Assembly (NCBI GenBank): GCA_940337035.1
Contig: CALNHX010005240.1
Location: 46,830 to 110,829, forward strand
Origin: Agriotes lineatus
Taxonomy: Eukaryota > Arthropoda > Insecta > Coleoptera > Elateridae
Direction: 5' to 3'
DNA length: 64,000 bases
Part shown: positions 50,770 to 61,796 of the stretch, piece by piece
Position numbering within the stretch: the stretch's first letter is position 1
Layout: each line of letters opens with the position of its first letter
Made by a program: the position numbers and the translations under genes
Notes under the pieces: generated by a model
Told to the model about the DNA's origin: nothing
What the model saw: only the letters and a program-made list of their open reading frames with translations
Database searches by the model: none

Positions 50770-51350
50770 TTCTAAGATAGTCGATACTGATTCCCATCTA
50801 GATCTGGAAAATACTGTCTGACCATATCACCAGCATAGTAAAAAAACTTGTAGATCCAAACTCGATCTTCTTCAGAAAACATTTACGAATCCATCTTCGC
50901 AGCTAACTGTTAAACTATATACCACTTACGTACGTCCAATATTGAAGTTTTTACACCTGTATCGTCTCCTTGGCTAGTTAAAGATATACAGCTGTTGGAA
51001 AAAGTGCAGAGAGAAGCCATTCGCTGTCCTTCTAGTCTTTGAAACTTACCGTACCGAGAATGACTGGCAAAACTAAATATACCTACTTTAGAAAACTAAA
51101 GAACCAGAGGGGATTTAATTCAAATTTTTCGTTTTACCCATAATCTTTTCTCATCCACGTCACCCATGGTTCAGCTCAACGATCATAATCGTCTGCGTGG
51201 TCATGCAACGCAAGAAGCAGTTCAAAACGTCTCACGGGTTTCACTTAATCACAAGCAGATTGTTTGAACAATGGAATGCCCTACCTGAAAATGTTATATT
51301 TTGGAAGCTCTCAAAATGCATTTAAAAATCGTTTCTGCGTAGTTAACAAG
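50770..51350 (+). pseudogene. CR1/jockey-type LINE fragment 2 (RT C-terminal domain)
   Basis: In shifting plus-strand frames the sequence reads KIVDTDSHLDLE, LSDHITSIVKK, TTYVRPIL, KDIQLLEKVQREAIR, RTRGDLIQIFR and LNDHNRLRGHATQ, in the order of the C-terminal domain of CR1/jockey-type RTs. At least four frameshifts and several stops are present. With 49390-49645 it represents one decayed element. Confidence 0.75.
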
Positions 51351-52250
51351 CAAATTTATGCCTAGTGTACATGCATTTAACTATATCGTATATTGAAAAT
51401 TGAATTTCTCATGAAATAATTATATTTTCCTTTATTTACTGTTATATTTGGGGTTATCACATTCACCTTTTGCACTCCATATGTAAACTTGTATAACTTG
51501 TAAGTATCATTATGTTTTGTTTGTAATTATTTATTGCATAGGCGCATGTGTACTTGTATTTGATACTTAATAAATGTTTACGGTTCAGCACTAATCTTTT
51601 CAATAATAATAATAGTGAATTTTTAAATTCAAATTTGTACGAGCCACACAAGAACTATGCAAAGGAAAGCGACGACTCAGTTTGTCTTAATCACTTGAAA
51701 ATCAGGAAGCGAAAACGCAGGAAATGAACAAGTTGTGACGGGTGGAACATTTGGGCGTCTGGAATGCGCCGTCACGGTCGAGACGAAAATCGCGGCGCGA
51801 TAAATTCGAAAGTACCTAAACGGCTAGGCGTAAGCTTTGATTTTTAGTTCTCGATTGATCTTTTATCGCGTTCATTTGGTGCTACTTTTGTTTTGACTGC
51901 GTATACCATGATCGACCTTACGAAGTCTTGTATATATTCACTTTTCCCCATGTATGCATGACATTGTTGTAAAGGACAACGCCTCTCCTGCATGCTGAAA
52001 TAACGTTTTTTTTTTATTTTGCTTCTTATAGACTTCGTTTTAGGCGCCGCCGTAGACTAAGAATCGTACCTCTAACCATGTAGTTCATCGTTTGTTCAAT
52101 TGGCCCATTTTTGATACGGAATTTACACTGAAAAATTCTAGCTTTTATATCTTCATTGTGAGATACTGGCACCGCATTGTTACTACAGCATATTATTTTG
52201 ACGTCCCCATGGTGTATCTATTAACTGCTGTACTATAAATGAAGGGTGAC
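51351..52250. other. Intergenic DNA with a GC-rich patch at 51720-51840
   Basis: The patch contains several CpG dinucleotides (GTCACGGTCGAGACG, CGCGGCGCG) in otherwise AT-rich DNA but shows no ORF or known motif. Nothing else is recognised. Confidence 0.35.
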
Positions 52251-52254
52251 GTTG

Positions 52255-52690
52255 AGCCTAGACACTTCGCCCAAAATCCATGACCCCCAATGCCCAAAAC
52301 ACCAAAGTTCGCCTACAACCCCTAAAAATATTTGCTTTGCCCAACGCAACCACAACGTTTTAAGATTCTCTGGGGCCACTTCGTCCTATGAGTTGGTTAA
52401 TAACTCCGAAGGTCCATAACTCCCAAAAGTGTGTCCACAACCCCAAAGATCTACTAGGACCATTTCGACCAACGCAACCACAACCCCCAAAAATTTTCTA
52501 AAGCCACTTCGTCCAATGAGTAGGTCCATAAGCCTCAAAGTACTTAAAAACTTAGTAGACTCCCTTCGCCCAATGAGTTAGTCCACAACTCCCAAAGATG
52601 TAGTAGAACAACTTCACCCCATAAGACGGCAACACCTATACATTTTCTAGATCCACCTCGCTCAATGAGTTTTATCAACCGTTTTTACAG
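52255..52690. repeat. Degenerate minisatellite
   Basis: A motif like CCACTTCGTCCAATGAGT followed by CCATAACTCCCAAAG recurs at irregular spacings of about 45-130 bp (starts near 52265, 52379, 52507, 52564, 52612, 52667). Copies differ by many substitutions and deletions. It is not in a coding frame. Confidence 0.65.
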
Positions 52691-55439
52691 TATCTCTTTC
52701 AATTATCTGATTAGGTGATACTTTTGTACTACAGAATATTCTCCTTACGATTCAAAGCTGAATTTTTCTACTTTATATGGTGCAATTTACATAAAACCGT
52801 ATTATGATTCGGACCTATCTTACTTATTGATAACGACTTAAACATTGATTATTTGTGTCGGATGAATGGATGTGTTCGTTATTACATAATCTCTGTTTTT
52901 GCTGTTTTATTTATTTGGCGTACTGCCATTTCGACGTAATTGGTTATGACCAGATAATTCTATCGGAGTTCAGTTTCTTAACTCCTTTATTTCCTTAAAA
53001 ATGGAATTCAAATTGATTTATAACCAATTACAAATTAAGTAGGGTTCTTACAAATTTTAAACTCAACCTAAAATTAGGTAATGCTCATTGGTATTTGATG
53101 AAATGAAACATCCTTGAATACCCCTGTTTTAGCTTAATTTGATGAAATAGTTTAGTAGGCCGCGTATCCTTCATGCATATCAATTGTTCCCTGGCCACCC
53201 ACAAGAAATTAATATTGGCTTAAGGTATGGAGAAGAATGGATGCTATTGATTTGTGTTTATCAACAGCATACGTTCTTAAAATAGGTACCATTAATAAAT
53301 TAGTTCAGTAAAACATTTGTAGCTTGTATGATTTAGAATGAATGAATGAAAAAGCCCACTGGCAAGGTATACAATGTAGAAACTGTCCTGTATTGTGTGA
53401 TGGGCGTGGGAAAATTATATACTAAACAAACAATGCTTTTGATGGTTCTGCAATGTCTGGCTACTGACTATGCAATGTTTCTTCTCTTATTACAAGCTAA
53501 TTTGTAAGTAACTCTTTCATATATGTATCTGCATGTCTTGAGAAATACATTATATCTCAGAATTCACTTTTATTAGCCTGTGATTTAAATAGTAAAACGG
53601 TTATGTTCCAGTAATATTAATTCAAAAATCTGGTATACCAAAAAATCGTTTTAAAACATATTCTGGGCCACACAATTATAATAAATAAATATTGATTACA
53701 TTTCACTTGACAAATACACATCAACAACAATAATTATAAGAATATGTCAATAAAATTGTGTTCTACCTGAAAATCTACAATATCTCTGATCACTTTGTAG
53801 CTATAGCCAAAACTATGCAATCAATGCTGAAAAAAGTATTAAAAATCCAAGAAAAAAGTACTACAACCTTATTGTACTAGTAATTAATGCACGAACAACA
53901 AAAAGTCTTCAAGAATTTTATTTTAACAACTAAGCTATTATCTTCAAAGCAAATCTTAGTTATTTTTTTCTCTCTCTCTCGCTTTCGTCATAACGCCTTG
54001 GCCTTCTCTTCATCCATATGGAGAGAAAATATAACAGTTTCTTAACCCGCTGGTTTGCAATTTCCACCTTCCACCCATATCTGGGAGACGTTTCATTATC
54101 CGCCACCTAGGGACGCGCTCTAAAGGGGTTGCAAGTTTATCCGAGTAAAATCTTAGTTATTGAAATACCTATATGGGGAGATAAATAGTTTTTGGAGTTT
54201 AACTTTTACGATTTCGAAAATCAATGTGAATGATCATTCTGTATAATTTCACAACTGTCACATTTTTGTTTGTGGATATAGCAATATGTAGCTCTCTAGA
54301 AAGTAAAACTGATAAAATGTATACCAAAACAGATACAAACAAATCAAGAAACATTAAAAGTAAAGTTAAATTAGTATAGAAGAATAGTGCACATATTGAA
54401 GAATGGTCATTGTGAGAGAAACGTGGTAAAAACGTATTTGAAGTGCTCGAAAAATAACATTGAAACACTATATATACGTAAGCGAAAGGTGTCTTATACA
54501 CCGTATGGTAAAAAGCAAACCGTTACTACTTGTGCCAATGTCGAATGCATCTTTAAATCAAAGCAAATAGGCAGCAATCGAAAACAGGCCCTTAAAAGTC
54601 GAATTGAAAATGATAAATGCGCTAAAACACAGAAGAATCAATAACAACATTATGAAGATTAAAAATAAAAATGGTTCAGTACTCTACGGTATTAAAGCCG
54701 TGTTTCCCAGAAAATTGATAGAAGAAATAAAGAAAAAAGAAATAGACTATGGAAAAATTAGCACCAAGTTGTTTACACCTGGATGCTTATCTACAAAAAA
54801 AAATGGAAGTGACAGCTGTAGCAATCACAAAAACTCCAATTAATGAATATTTCCATTATTCTCACTATAATTAATCGCTGATATCATTACAGTAGGGGGA
54901 AACAAACAATAGATAAGTAGGAAAATATTTATTGATATTTATACAACATTACGTAATAAAAAGCTATTGATATTAATACGTATAACCATATCGGTAAGGG
55001 CATGGATTGTCTATACACATTTTTGAATTATAAATAAATTTTTTGATAATATACAGTTCGTTACGTGTAGATTATGTTCTAATTAGAATTAATTTAATAT
55101 CCAGGGTTGTCTTGACTAGCTATTTTCAACGATTATATAATTAGTATGATGTGAGTTAGGTTGATACTTTTTCGTACGTGTGTGTTTGGTTGCGTAACCT
55201 CCTGGTCCATTTCTATGTGAGATTTTAAAAGTCCTTGGTATTTACAAAAATGCCTATGATTTTTGAAAAAGTCGCTGAAATTCATCTAGTTATGCAAGGA
55301 TTCAGAACCATATTCGAAACAAAACCACCCTCTGGCCGACCTCCAACCTCGGTATGTCACTTCTCTTTCGCTTTTGTTAGTCACTTGACGATTTGGTAAT
55401 ATTTGAGGAGTCCTACCACCTCGCTGAGTGATATTTCCT
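52691..55439. other. AT-rich intergenic DNA, no supported gene
   Basis: Open frames at 54387-54843 are Lys/Asn-rich, as expected from AT-rich DNA, and lack recognisable motifs. A less AT-rich block at 53990-54140 begins with CT-rich repeats and looks like part of a dispersed element, which I could not name. Confidence 0.4.
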
Positions 55440-55980
55440 TTTGGAGCGCTGATGCCACCACGAAAAACACCTGAAAAAAAAGTTGTAAGCGGTTTGGGTG
55501 TGGTTTAGCTTTGCTGGCAAAGTACCTTCCTCCGCAGTGTTTAAGATCTTTTCGTTCTACGATTTCACACCCCCAACTGGGGAAAAGATCGCAGACTTCA
55601 ACCCTGAAGTTTTTAGAACATCTTTACCACAGAACATAGGATCAGAATGTCTTGTGGCTTCTCCTTGGTCGGCAGCCTACATTTTGTGCATGTCCGGATA
55701 CCCCCTTTACGATTCCCGTCGTGGTCGAGCCATTTTCAGCACGCTGAGACACAGAACCGTAGAAATACCTTTCGTGTAGAAGTGACTTACTTACGATTTG
55801 CAGTTACGATTCTAAGCAGCTCGTTGAGAAATAAAGCTGTTGCGGCTTTACGTATTGTATGCCTCGTGTACGTCCAGTTGTACATACGTTGTTATATGCA
55901 AGGACTTTTTAGTATTTTATTAACGGCTGTCAGATTAGAGGATTTTGGTCGCAATCAATTAGTATTGGACACGTTAAACG
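55440..55980 (+). repeat. Dispersed repeat copy 2 (same family as 37110-37700)
   Basis: This plus-strand copy aligns with the minus strand of 37700-37110 over about 500 bp, with the same order of blocks: GTTGTAAGCGGTTTGGGTGT, TTTACCACAGAAC, GATTCCCGTCGTGGTCGAGC, TATTGTATGCCTCGTG, GATTTTGGTCGCAATCA. One frame (55498 onward) is open for 93 codons, but the corresponding frame in copy 1 is interrupted elsewhere. It may be a retroposed gene or part of an unclassified transposon. Confidence 0.75.
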
Positions 55981-56199
55981 ACTGTTGTGCTCTTCCTGGT
56001 CAGAACTTGGGTGGGAGTTCCACGGCTGCATCTCTCGGCGTCTCGTGATACGGCTGTCACAGAAAAAGTTGGTCCCGGCGGTCATAACAACATCATGACA
56101 GTCATTAGTGGGGTTGGAAGTCCCTATAAATGCACAGCGACCCCTATAATTGGCCTAACGGCTGTTGGCTGAGTGCGATATAAATATAAATATAATGTT

Positions 56200-57775
56200 A
56201 TTTTCCAGTGATAACGCGTTTGAAGCCCTTGTAACCACTCTCACACGAATCGAAGTGTGCCATAATTCAGTCGCAAAAGGTCTATCGCGCGAATTCTAGT
56301 TCACAATATGTCGAACCTCTTATATGCAAATTTTAGCTCCCGTACTTTGTTTTCTCATGGTGTCCATTAGGGGTTGTGGAAAAAATCATATAAAAATTTG
56401 CTATTTATTCAGTTTATTTGAATTCATTTTATATTGACAACCAGTAAAATTAAAATAAAACTTAGAAGAGATCAACTTCACAATTACTACAATTACAACA
56501 AAATTAAGATGTTATCACTACAAATACATTAAATATACAAATTCATAAGGTTATAACTTTTATAAAACTTTGCTACACCGCAAGACAATTCGTGAATCAC
56601 AGTGTTTTGCTTTTGCAAAGCATCATTGAGTATTATTGAGTATTGATTTACTTTATAGAAAATTTTCGTGTATCAAACTTATCAAAGATATGCATTCCGT
56701 GCGTAAGAGTCTGACTACAATTATCGTAGTTAAATTAACATAAATCCCAGATGCTGTTATGATTCAGTTTTTAATCCTGGAATTCTTATTTCATTTCCAA
56801 TAACACAAAAAAAATTAATTTCTTTCTTTATGTAAGTGATAATAGTGTTTCGCACTTTCGTAATTCTACTAGTATCGCTTACAATTGATACTTGTCAGTC
56901 ATACTACAATAATTGGTGAACCACTATCAAACGACTGGTTTAAAATAGGAGAAAAAGTATATGAGGAGAAAAACTTTATTGTTCTGACAAGTCGACTTGA
57001 ATAAAATTTTTACCAATATCGTGTTTTTAGAAGCGGAAAAACAATAATTAATTAATTTCTTAGGCACAACCTAAAAACTAGTTAGGCATAGCTTGTACTG
57101 CACTGCTTGAAAATGGATTCCGAGTAGTCAACTGTTAAGTAAGATCAATTCAAATTCTTTTACTTTGAACCCAAAATTCAGTAATATGCTTTTATATTTC
57201 ATAAAATAGACAGACTTGCCCACCTATGTGGTAGGTGTAGGCAAATTGTATAACAGAACAAAGAAACATTATTTTGGTCAAACAAAACAAACTTTATTGC
57301 TACTTAGATACAATTGCCGGCCGCCAGGACAGAAAGACAGCGTTCAGCTCTTTAAGTACTAACAAATGATTAAAAGCCAGAAAGGCGCTAACGAATCTTT
57401 ACCAATTAAAGACAAGTGTATCCAGGCATTCAACGGAGAATTCGTAAACTCAAGTAGCACATAATTTCCTGAAAGAAAAGCTTAAATCACGCACAGGTAT
57501 CAGTAACAAATAATAACACCGAAATGCAAATATCACAGTATACAATCACAAATTAAAATGGCATTTAGTATAAAGCAATTATTAGTACAAATTTCAGGTA
57601 ATTATTGGCCAATTTAAGGTGCACCTCAACAAACTCGGCTTGCGAGACCAAAATCTTACAAAACGGGTTAAACAGAGGTACAAATATCAGCTAAAACAGT
57701 TTCAAAACAAAAACGGTGGCGATCAACATCGGCTCCTGTACATAGCGGCCGGAGTCCGAAATTCTGACTAATTTC
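56200..57775. other. AT-rich intergenic DNA, nothing recognised
   Basis: No supported ORF, RNA gene or element terminus. Confidence 0.5.
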
Positions 57776-57960
57776 GGGAAACTCCATACCTACGATTTTC
57801 AGGGGCTTCGGACTGGCTGCCCATATGAATTTGGGCCAAGTGTAGGTAACGATAGGTGAAGCGCTTTCAAATCCGCCAACTCAACCTGAGAACATAGTTC
57901 TCAATACAACTGCCAGGGCTGCATCGTCCGCACAAATACAAAACCTGCTCCACAGAACTG
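57776..57960 (-). pseudogene. Possible LINE RT remnant (motif C only)
   Basis: One minus-strand frame reads SRFCICADDAALAVVLRT (CADD at 57934-57923), reminiscent of motif C of some LINE RTs (YADDAALAV). Downstream translation is broken and shows no second convincing motif. A chance match is possible. Confidence 0.25.
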
Positions 57961-58513
57961 TAAAAAAATAGAGGCGCAATCGAAACGTAACAATATGTAT
58001 GCGGAAACCTGACATACAATACAGCAGCTTTAAATTACTAATATAGAAATAAGTGTTACTCTATGAGATATGTAACTCCTTGGAGAAGAGAAAATGAAAA
58101 GGTTAGGTTGTGTAGCTATGCCCGTTCCAAGAATCCACTAAAAGTGTTGTTTTGTTCGTGTTACAGACCATCGTAGGTCATCTTTAAAGTTTTTTTAAAA
58201 TTTATTATTGAAATTAGGACAGGCAACAACAAGCTGATGTGCCCTATACCTATATATTTAAAGATTGGTAAGAAAACTCAATTTCTGGGAGCAGAAAGGG
58301 AAGCACCTGATTTTTAAATTCAAAAACCAAGCCCGAAATGCTGTCACGATAGCTTTTAGAGGTTGTTCTACTCATTTATCTTTAAATTTCAAAAAATTGC
58401 GTTAAAATAAATGTTTTTAAAAGTCAAATAAAGTAAATGCCTTTTAACCAAACCGCAATGTCAAAATTGCCTGAATGTAATACTTATTGGAATCCGGCAC
58501 TGTTTAAATTCAC

Positions 58514-59131
58514 GTGACAGCGACACATATAATAAAACACATGCCTTCGCGCTTGGAAAAGGTTCTCGTATTTAAATGTAACTTTATCACTCAGCTGCGT
58601 ACCCTTGAAAACGGCACGTCTCGATTGCAAAACCCGCTCCTGGCCCGCATAATGCTGGGAATCCCCGATGAACTGCTCGTTGAAGCCCCGATATCTCCTT
58701 ACTTACTATTACGTGACATCATGACGTGCTAAATGCCCCATGTGTGTAGGATAAATTGGTATCTCCCAACGAACGCGCTAAATGTACCCTTGAAACATGG
58801 TGCAAGTGGTGTACTTACGTGTACACGTTGGATAATGTTTTCACTTCAATTGTAAACGTTGACGGAGAGATCTGCTCTAGCAAACGTTGCTTTGTGAACC
58901 TCACAAGGATTAATATGCAGCAATTTATTCACTGCGAGGCAATTGAAGCCGCTCGTATGGCCAAATGCATCTAGCAGTTGGCATTCGTACCAAGAGATGG
59001 GCACATACGCACTTGAGCAAAAGCTCGCACCTTATGTTCGTTTGTTCGCCAAATATATCCGTGCTAAGACTCCTCTCACTCCGTTGCATGCTGGCACATT
59101 GCATTTATCAAGCCACAAACACAAATTATAA
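58514..59131 (+). pseudogene. Unidentified coding-like relic in three frames
   Basis: Three consecutive plus-strand frames (58514-58732, 58756-58974, 58943-59131) have balanced, gene-like composition in an AT-rich setting. The first contains LLARIMLGIPDELLVEAPIS, the second CTLETWCKWCTYVYTLDNVF and EICSSKRCFVNLTRINMQQF, the third YALEQKLAPYVRLFAKYIRA. They join by frame changes near 58740 and 58960, as if one protein of about 200 residues had been frameshifted. The second piece is Cys-rich (CKWC, CSSKRC). I do not recognise the family. A decayed host exon, a transposon ORF or an old integrated sequence are all possible. Confidence 0.4.
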
Positions 59132-59439
59132 TTCAGAATGCTTTCATTATCCAAGTGCGTCTTTCAGAATATTTATATTTCTAAAATGGAATATTAAATC
59201 TAATAATAGTAAAAAACGTATAGAAATACAAGATGGCTTTTAACTTTGAATATAAAATAAACATTACTGGCGAAGGATTCAAGGCCCGTTTCATGAGGCA
59301 GGACTTACGGGCTCATCAGTTTTAATTCAAACGTGGTCCAAAATATGATGGTCACCACTATGACGTTGATTAACTTCGGTTGTCTATACTGACTATTGTT
59401 TAGCAATAAATTTACGCTAATGAATGAAATATCAGTAAT

Positions 59440-60010
59440 AAGCGTTTTATATACATCATTTCCAGGAGTAAAGTTAGTCTTTTTCGCCCTTGGGCGATAA
59501 ATATCTTTTATTTACTAGCAACATAATATTGTTCATTTTCGTCATAGATACAAAATATGAAAAGCTACTTATAACTCCCAAGGGATTTTTCGAATTATTT
59601 CTCCCTCAACTTCAGGTTCCTATTTTAAATATGACATAAAACACTTATGACATTTTGAAATTCCATACTATTTTTACTAATAGACTAGTAAATAAAATAT
59701 TGTATGCACCACGGGAGATATTCATGTTTTTACCTTCAGTTTACTTACAGACCTCGGATCAGAGCCCTCGGTCTTTAACCATGTCAACCTCAAGGAAAAA
59801 CATATTCATATCTCCCTCAATGCATAAATATCTATTTTGTCCGCTAAATGACGTCAGCGGGTGTAAAATAAGTTGCCCGCTGACGTTACTTTACTTATTA
59901 TTTACGAACACGTACTAATAAAAGCCATACCTAGTTACGAAGGTACTATAATAATTCTATGAATTGCCCTGTTTTAATTTCACAACGTTTCATTTAATCT
60001 GAATCTATAG
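59440..60010. repeat. Cluster of short dispersed repeats, left part
   Basis: A block with TTGTATGCACCACGGGAG and AGAGCCCTCGGT (59699-59780) recurs as TTGTATGCACCTCAGGAG and AGAGCCCTCGGT at 60219-60280. A related piece (CAGGAGTAAAGTTAGTCTTT) is at 59464. A hairpin with an 11 bp perfect stem, ACGTCAGCGGG (59851-59861) and CCCGCTGACGT (59876-59886), lies between them. This looks like nested MITE-type elements; ends are not defined. Confidence 0.55.
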
Positions 60011-60188
60011 TATGATCAAAAATTATTTTCATCTAGTATGGCCATGAACTACTTCCTAATTTATGAATGCAACTATAATTTACTTACAAAGCAAATGTCA
60101 AATTTTGACATTAAGTATAAACGTAGTTGCATGCATAAATTAGGAACTATTCCATGGCCATACTAGATGAAAATAATTTTTGATCATA
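60011..60188. mobile_element. Near-palindromic Tc1/mariner-type MITE, 174 bp
   Basis: The element is 60013-60186 and is flanked by TA on both sides (60011-60012, 60187-60188). The outer 34 bp of both ends are perfect inverted repeats beginning TGATCAAAAATTATTTTC, and the arms continue as imperfect inverted repeats (CCTAATTTATG, ATGCAACTA) to near the centre. The TA duplication and length suit a Tc1/mariner-derived MITE. It sits between the two copies of the GCCCTCGG repeat. Confidence 0.9.
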
Positions 60189-60403
60189 CCTTTTTAAGAC
60201 TTCGATCGTACATAAAGTTTTGTATGCACCTCAGGAGTAAGCAGAGTCTTTAGCCCTTGTCCTGTTAGAGCCCTCGGTGCTCCGCACAGCGTGCTATAAC
60301 TTTTACGCTCCCGGCCAAAAACGCCTGGTTTACGCCCTTGTTACATAAATAACTATCTACCTGTCGTGAGACCTGTCTATTTGCTAAGCCTGTGTTAGTT
60401 TAT
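60189..60403. repeat. Right part of the dispersed repeat cluster
   Basis: It holds the second copy of the TGTATGCACC...AGAGCCCTCGGT block (60221-60283), followed by GC-richer sequence (CGCTCCCGGCCAAAAACGCC) that resembles the same family. No ORF. Confidence 0.5.
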
Positions 60404-60436
60404 GCACTATCTAATTTTGACAGAAGGTGCCACGTT

Positions 60437-60652
60437 TCACCAATTGCACCAAAATCTAGTGCTCTTGTTGGTCCGCTTCAGTCTTGCTTCCCGTTGCTCG
60501 TCTGTTTCAGACGAACGGGCTTGAGCATTGCGTATTCGAGCGGTTTCCAGTCTTGCTTCCCGTTGCTCCTCTGTTTCTGAAGCTCGTGATGTCCTTTTCT
60601 TTTGTGCTTGAGGTGTAGATCGACCAATCGCTTGTCGTTTGGGTGGCATCAT
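60437..60652 (-). pseudogene. Helitron protein N-terminal fragment
   Basis: The minus frame begins MMPPKRQAIGRSTPQAQKK and holds two copies of an Arg/Glu repeat: ASETEEQREARLETARIRNA and SSETDEQREARLKRTN. These tandem ETxEQREARL repeats are typical of the N-terminus of Helitron Rep/helicase proteins and related insect proteins. The frame leaves the family after the second repeat, and the catalytic domains are absent. The repeats are duplicated at DNA level too (GTCTTGCTTCCCGTTGCTC twice, 60481 and 60549). Confidence 0.7.
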
Positions 60653-60977
60653 TGATTTGACAGCGTAAGCAATGCTTTGTGACGACTATTACAAATTCAC
60701 TTAGAAAAAGCAAAGAAAATGCGTGTGATATCTACGAGTATTATCTAATGTCGACCGGCAATGGAATTTCACAGTCAACACCACTTGTTATGTCACATAC
60801 GAAATAAAATGTAGCTGTTTGTATTTGATTCAATTCAATTCTGCACTCATACACCGAAAACAATAGTTGTGCTAATTCAGAAACCTTCGAGGGCGTGCGC
60901 ACAACAACTCACCAAAGTTTCATCGCAATCGGATGAATGGTATAGGAACGCATACGGGACAAACAAAATCAACATTC

Positions 60978-60980
<3 letters not shown>

Positions 60981-61010
<30 letters not shown>
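60981..61010. repeat. (TA)n microsatellite at the Helitron end
   Basis: About 15 TA dinucleotides in a row form part of the Helitron 5' terminus. Confidence 0.9.
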
Positions 61011-61013
<3 letters not shown>

Positions 61014-61027
61014 AAGAGAGATATATA

Positions 61028-61357
61028 TCAGCGAATATCAAAGAAAGTGAAATCAACTTTAAAAAATTGGCTCTTAGTTTTTTCAAAAATTTTGGGAGGA
61101 GGTAAGAACATTTTAGTGCCATTTTTTTGCACACATGCTAAGTCTGCTATATCTGACACTATAAACTTCTGCTTTAGCTTGAACTCTTTCATAAAATAGC
61201 TTACTTCATACTCTCCATTGTAATTTCTTCTTGCAGCTTGCTCACATAATAAATTTTCTTCGCTTTCCGAAGTCTTTGATGGGTGTCCTGTTAGATTTTC
61301 AAAAGCAGAATAATCTACTTGTACTTCATAACTGTTATCTTCAGAGATGTCGGACAG
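61028..61357 (-). pseudogene. Pogo/Tigger-associated C-terminal tail, 109 open codons
   Basis: The minus strand is open from 61357 to the stop at 61028-61030 without an early ATG. It reads LSDISEDNSYEVQVDY, then NYNGEYEVSYFMKEFKLKQK, FIVSDIADLACVQ and KMFLPPPKIF. The pattern YxVxY(x)KxxxxKFxxxDxxDxxxV...LPPPK resembles a short tail found at the C-terminus of many insect transposase-derived proteins. Upstream the same frame continues (TEVHSTDEKAEE) with two stops until it meets the SINE fragment at 61406. Position and strand suit the C-terminus of the transposase at 61603-62196. Confidence 0.55.
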
Positions 61358-61405
61358 TCACGTTTTGTCTTATTCTTCTGCTTTTTCATCTGTACTGTGG
61401 ACTTC

Positions 61406-61602
61406 GGTTTTTAGGTGATTTTCCTGAGTCAACAGAGTACATTTTCTGAGGCAAATGCCGGAGCAGTACTTCTCCACCTTTCCTGACCTTTCTTCCATTC
61501 TTCACCCCTCCTTTCTCTCACCCATCCTGAAATTTCCGTTCTTGGCTAAAGAGGGAAGCAAGGTGCCCGTCGCCAGTTGGAGGAATTGAAATGAGGCCCT
61601 GT
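61406..61602 (+). mobile_element. 5'-truncated SINE copy
   Basis: It aligns with the body of the full-length SINE at 61797-62117, from GGTTTTTAGGTGATTTTCC to AATTGAAAT, in the same orientation. It lacks the tRNA head. It splits the transposase relic between the DDE C-terminus and the tail. Confidence 0.85.
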
Positions 61603-61787
61603 CGTACATGGTACTAAAGGTCTGTCAGTTACAGTGCTAGGCAAGACATCAATTTCCGTGAATATGTGTCTGCGAACGGGTATATTCCACCATTTTTAAA
61701 AGCAACAATGATGCTACTCGCAATCATGTCTTTCTCGTGGGCATATCCTACTGATGCAACCACCTTATATATTCTTAATGGCTTTCC
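61603..61787 (-). pseudogene. Pogo/Tigger-type DDE transposase, C-terminal part
   Basis: The minus strand reads GKPLRIYKVVASVG, IIVAFKNGGIYPF and, after a one-base frameshift near 61675, RHIFTEIDVLPSTVTDRPL. These match the C-terminal end of the DDE domain in pogo/Tigger (jerky-related) transposases: GxPxxIYDVxxxVGxA, FxxTGIYPF, IFxExDFLPSxVTDRP. The catalytic acidic residues lie further upstream and are not recognised in the window. Confidence 0.8.
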
Positions 61788-61796
61788 TGGATGGTG
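61788..61796. repeat. SINE target-site duplication, left copy (TGGATGGTG)
   Basis: TGGATGGTG lies directly before the full-length SINE and again at 62118-62126 directly after it. Confidence 0.85.

Larger units (their letters stand above)
60404..61012 (-). mobile_element. Helitron 5' end with start of RepHel ORF
   Basis: Read on the minus strand, the sequence begins TCTATATATATATA at 61012, the usual TC + TA-repeat 5' terminus of insect Helitrons. A conserved leader follows (CATCCGATTGCGATGAAAC near 60930), then the start of a protein (see 60437-60652). The element is cut off at about 60404, so it lacks the Rep and helicase domains and the 3' CTRR hairpin end. The left boundary is approximate. 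Confidence 0.7.

Noticed and set aside
54387..54843. Two overlapping Lys/Asn-rich ORFs
   Set aside because: Composition is what AT-rich DNA gives by chance, and no motif or homologous pattern is seen.
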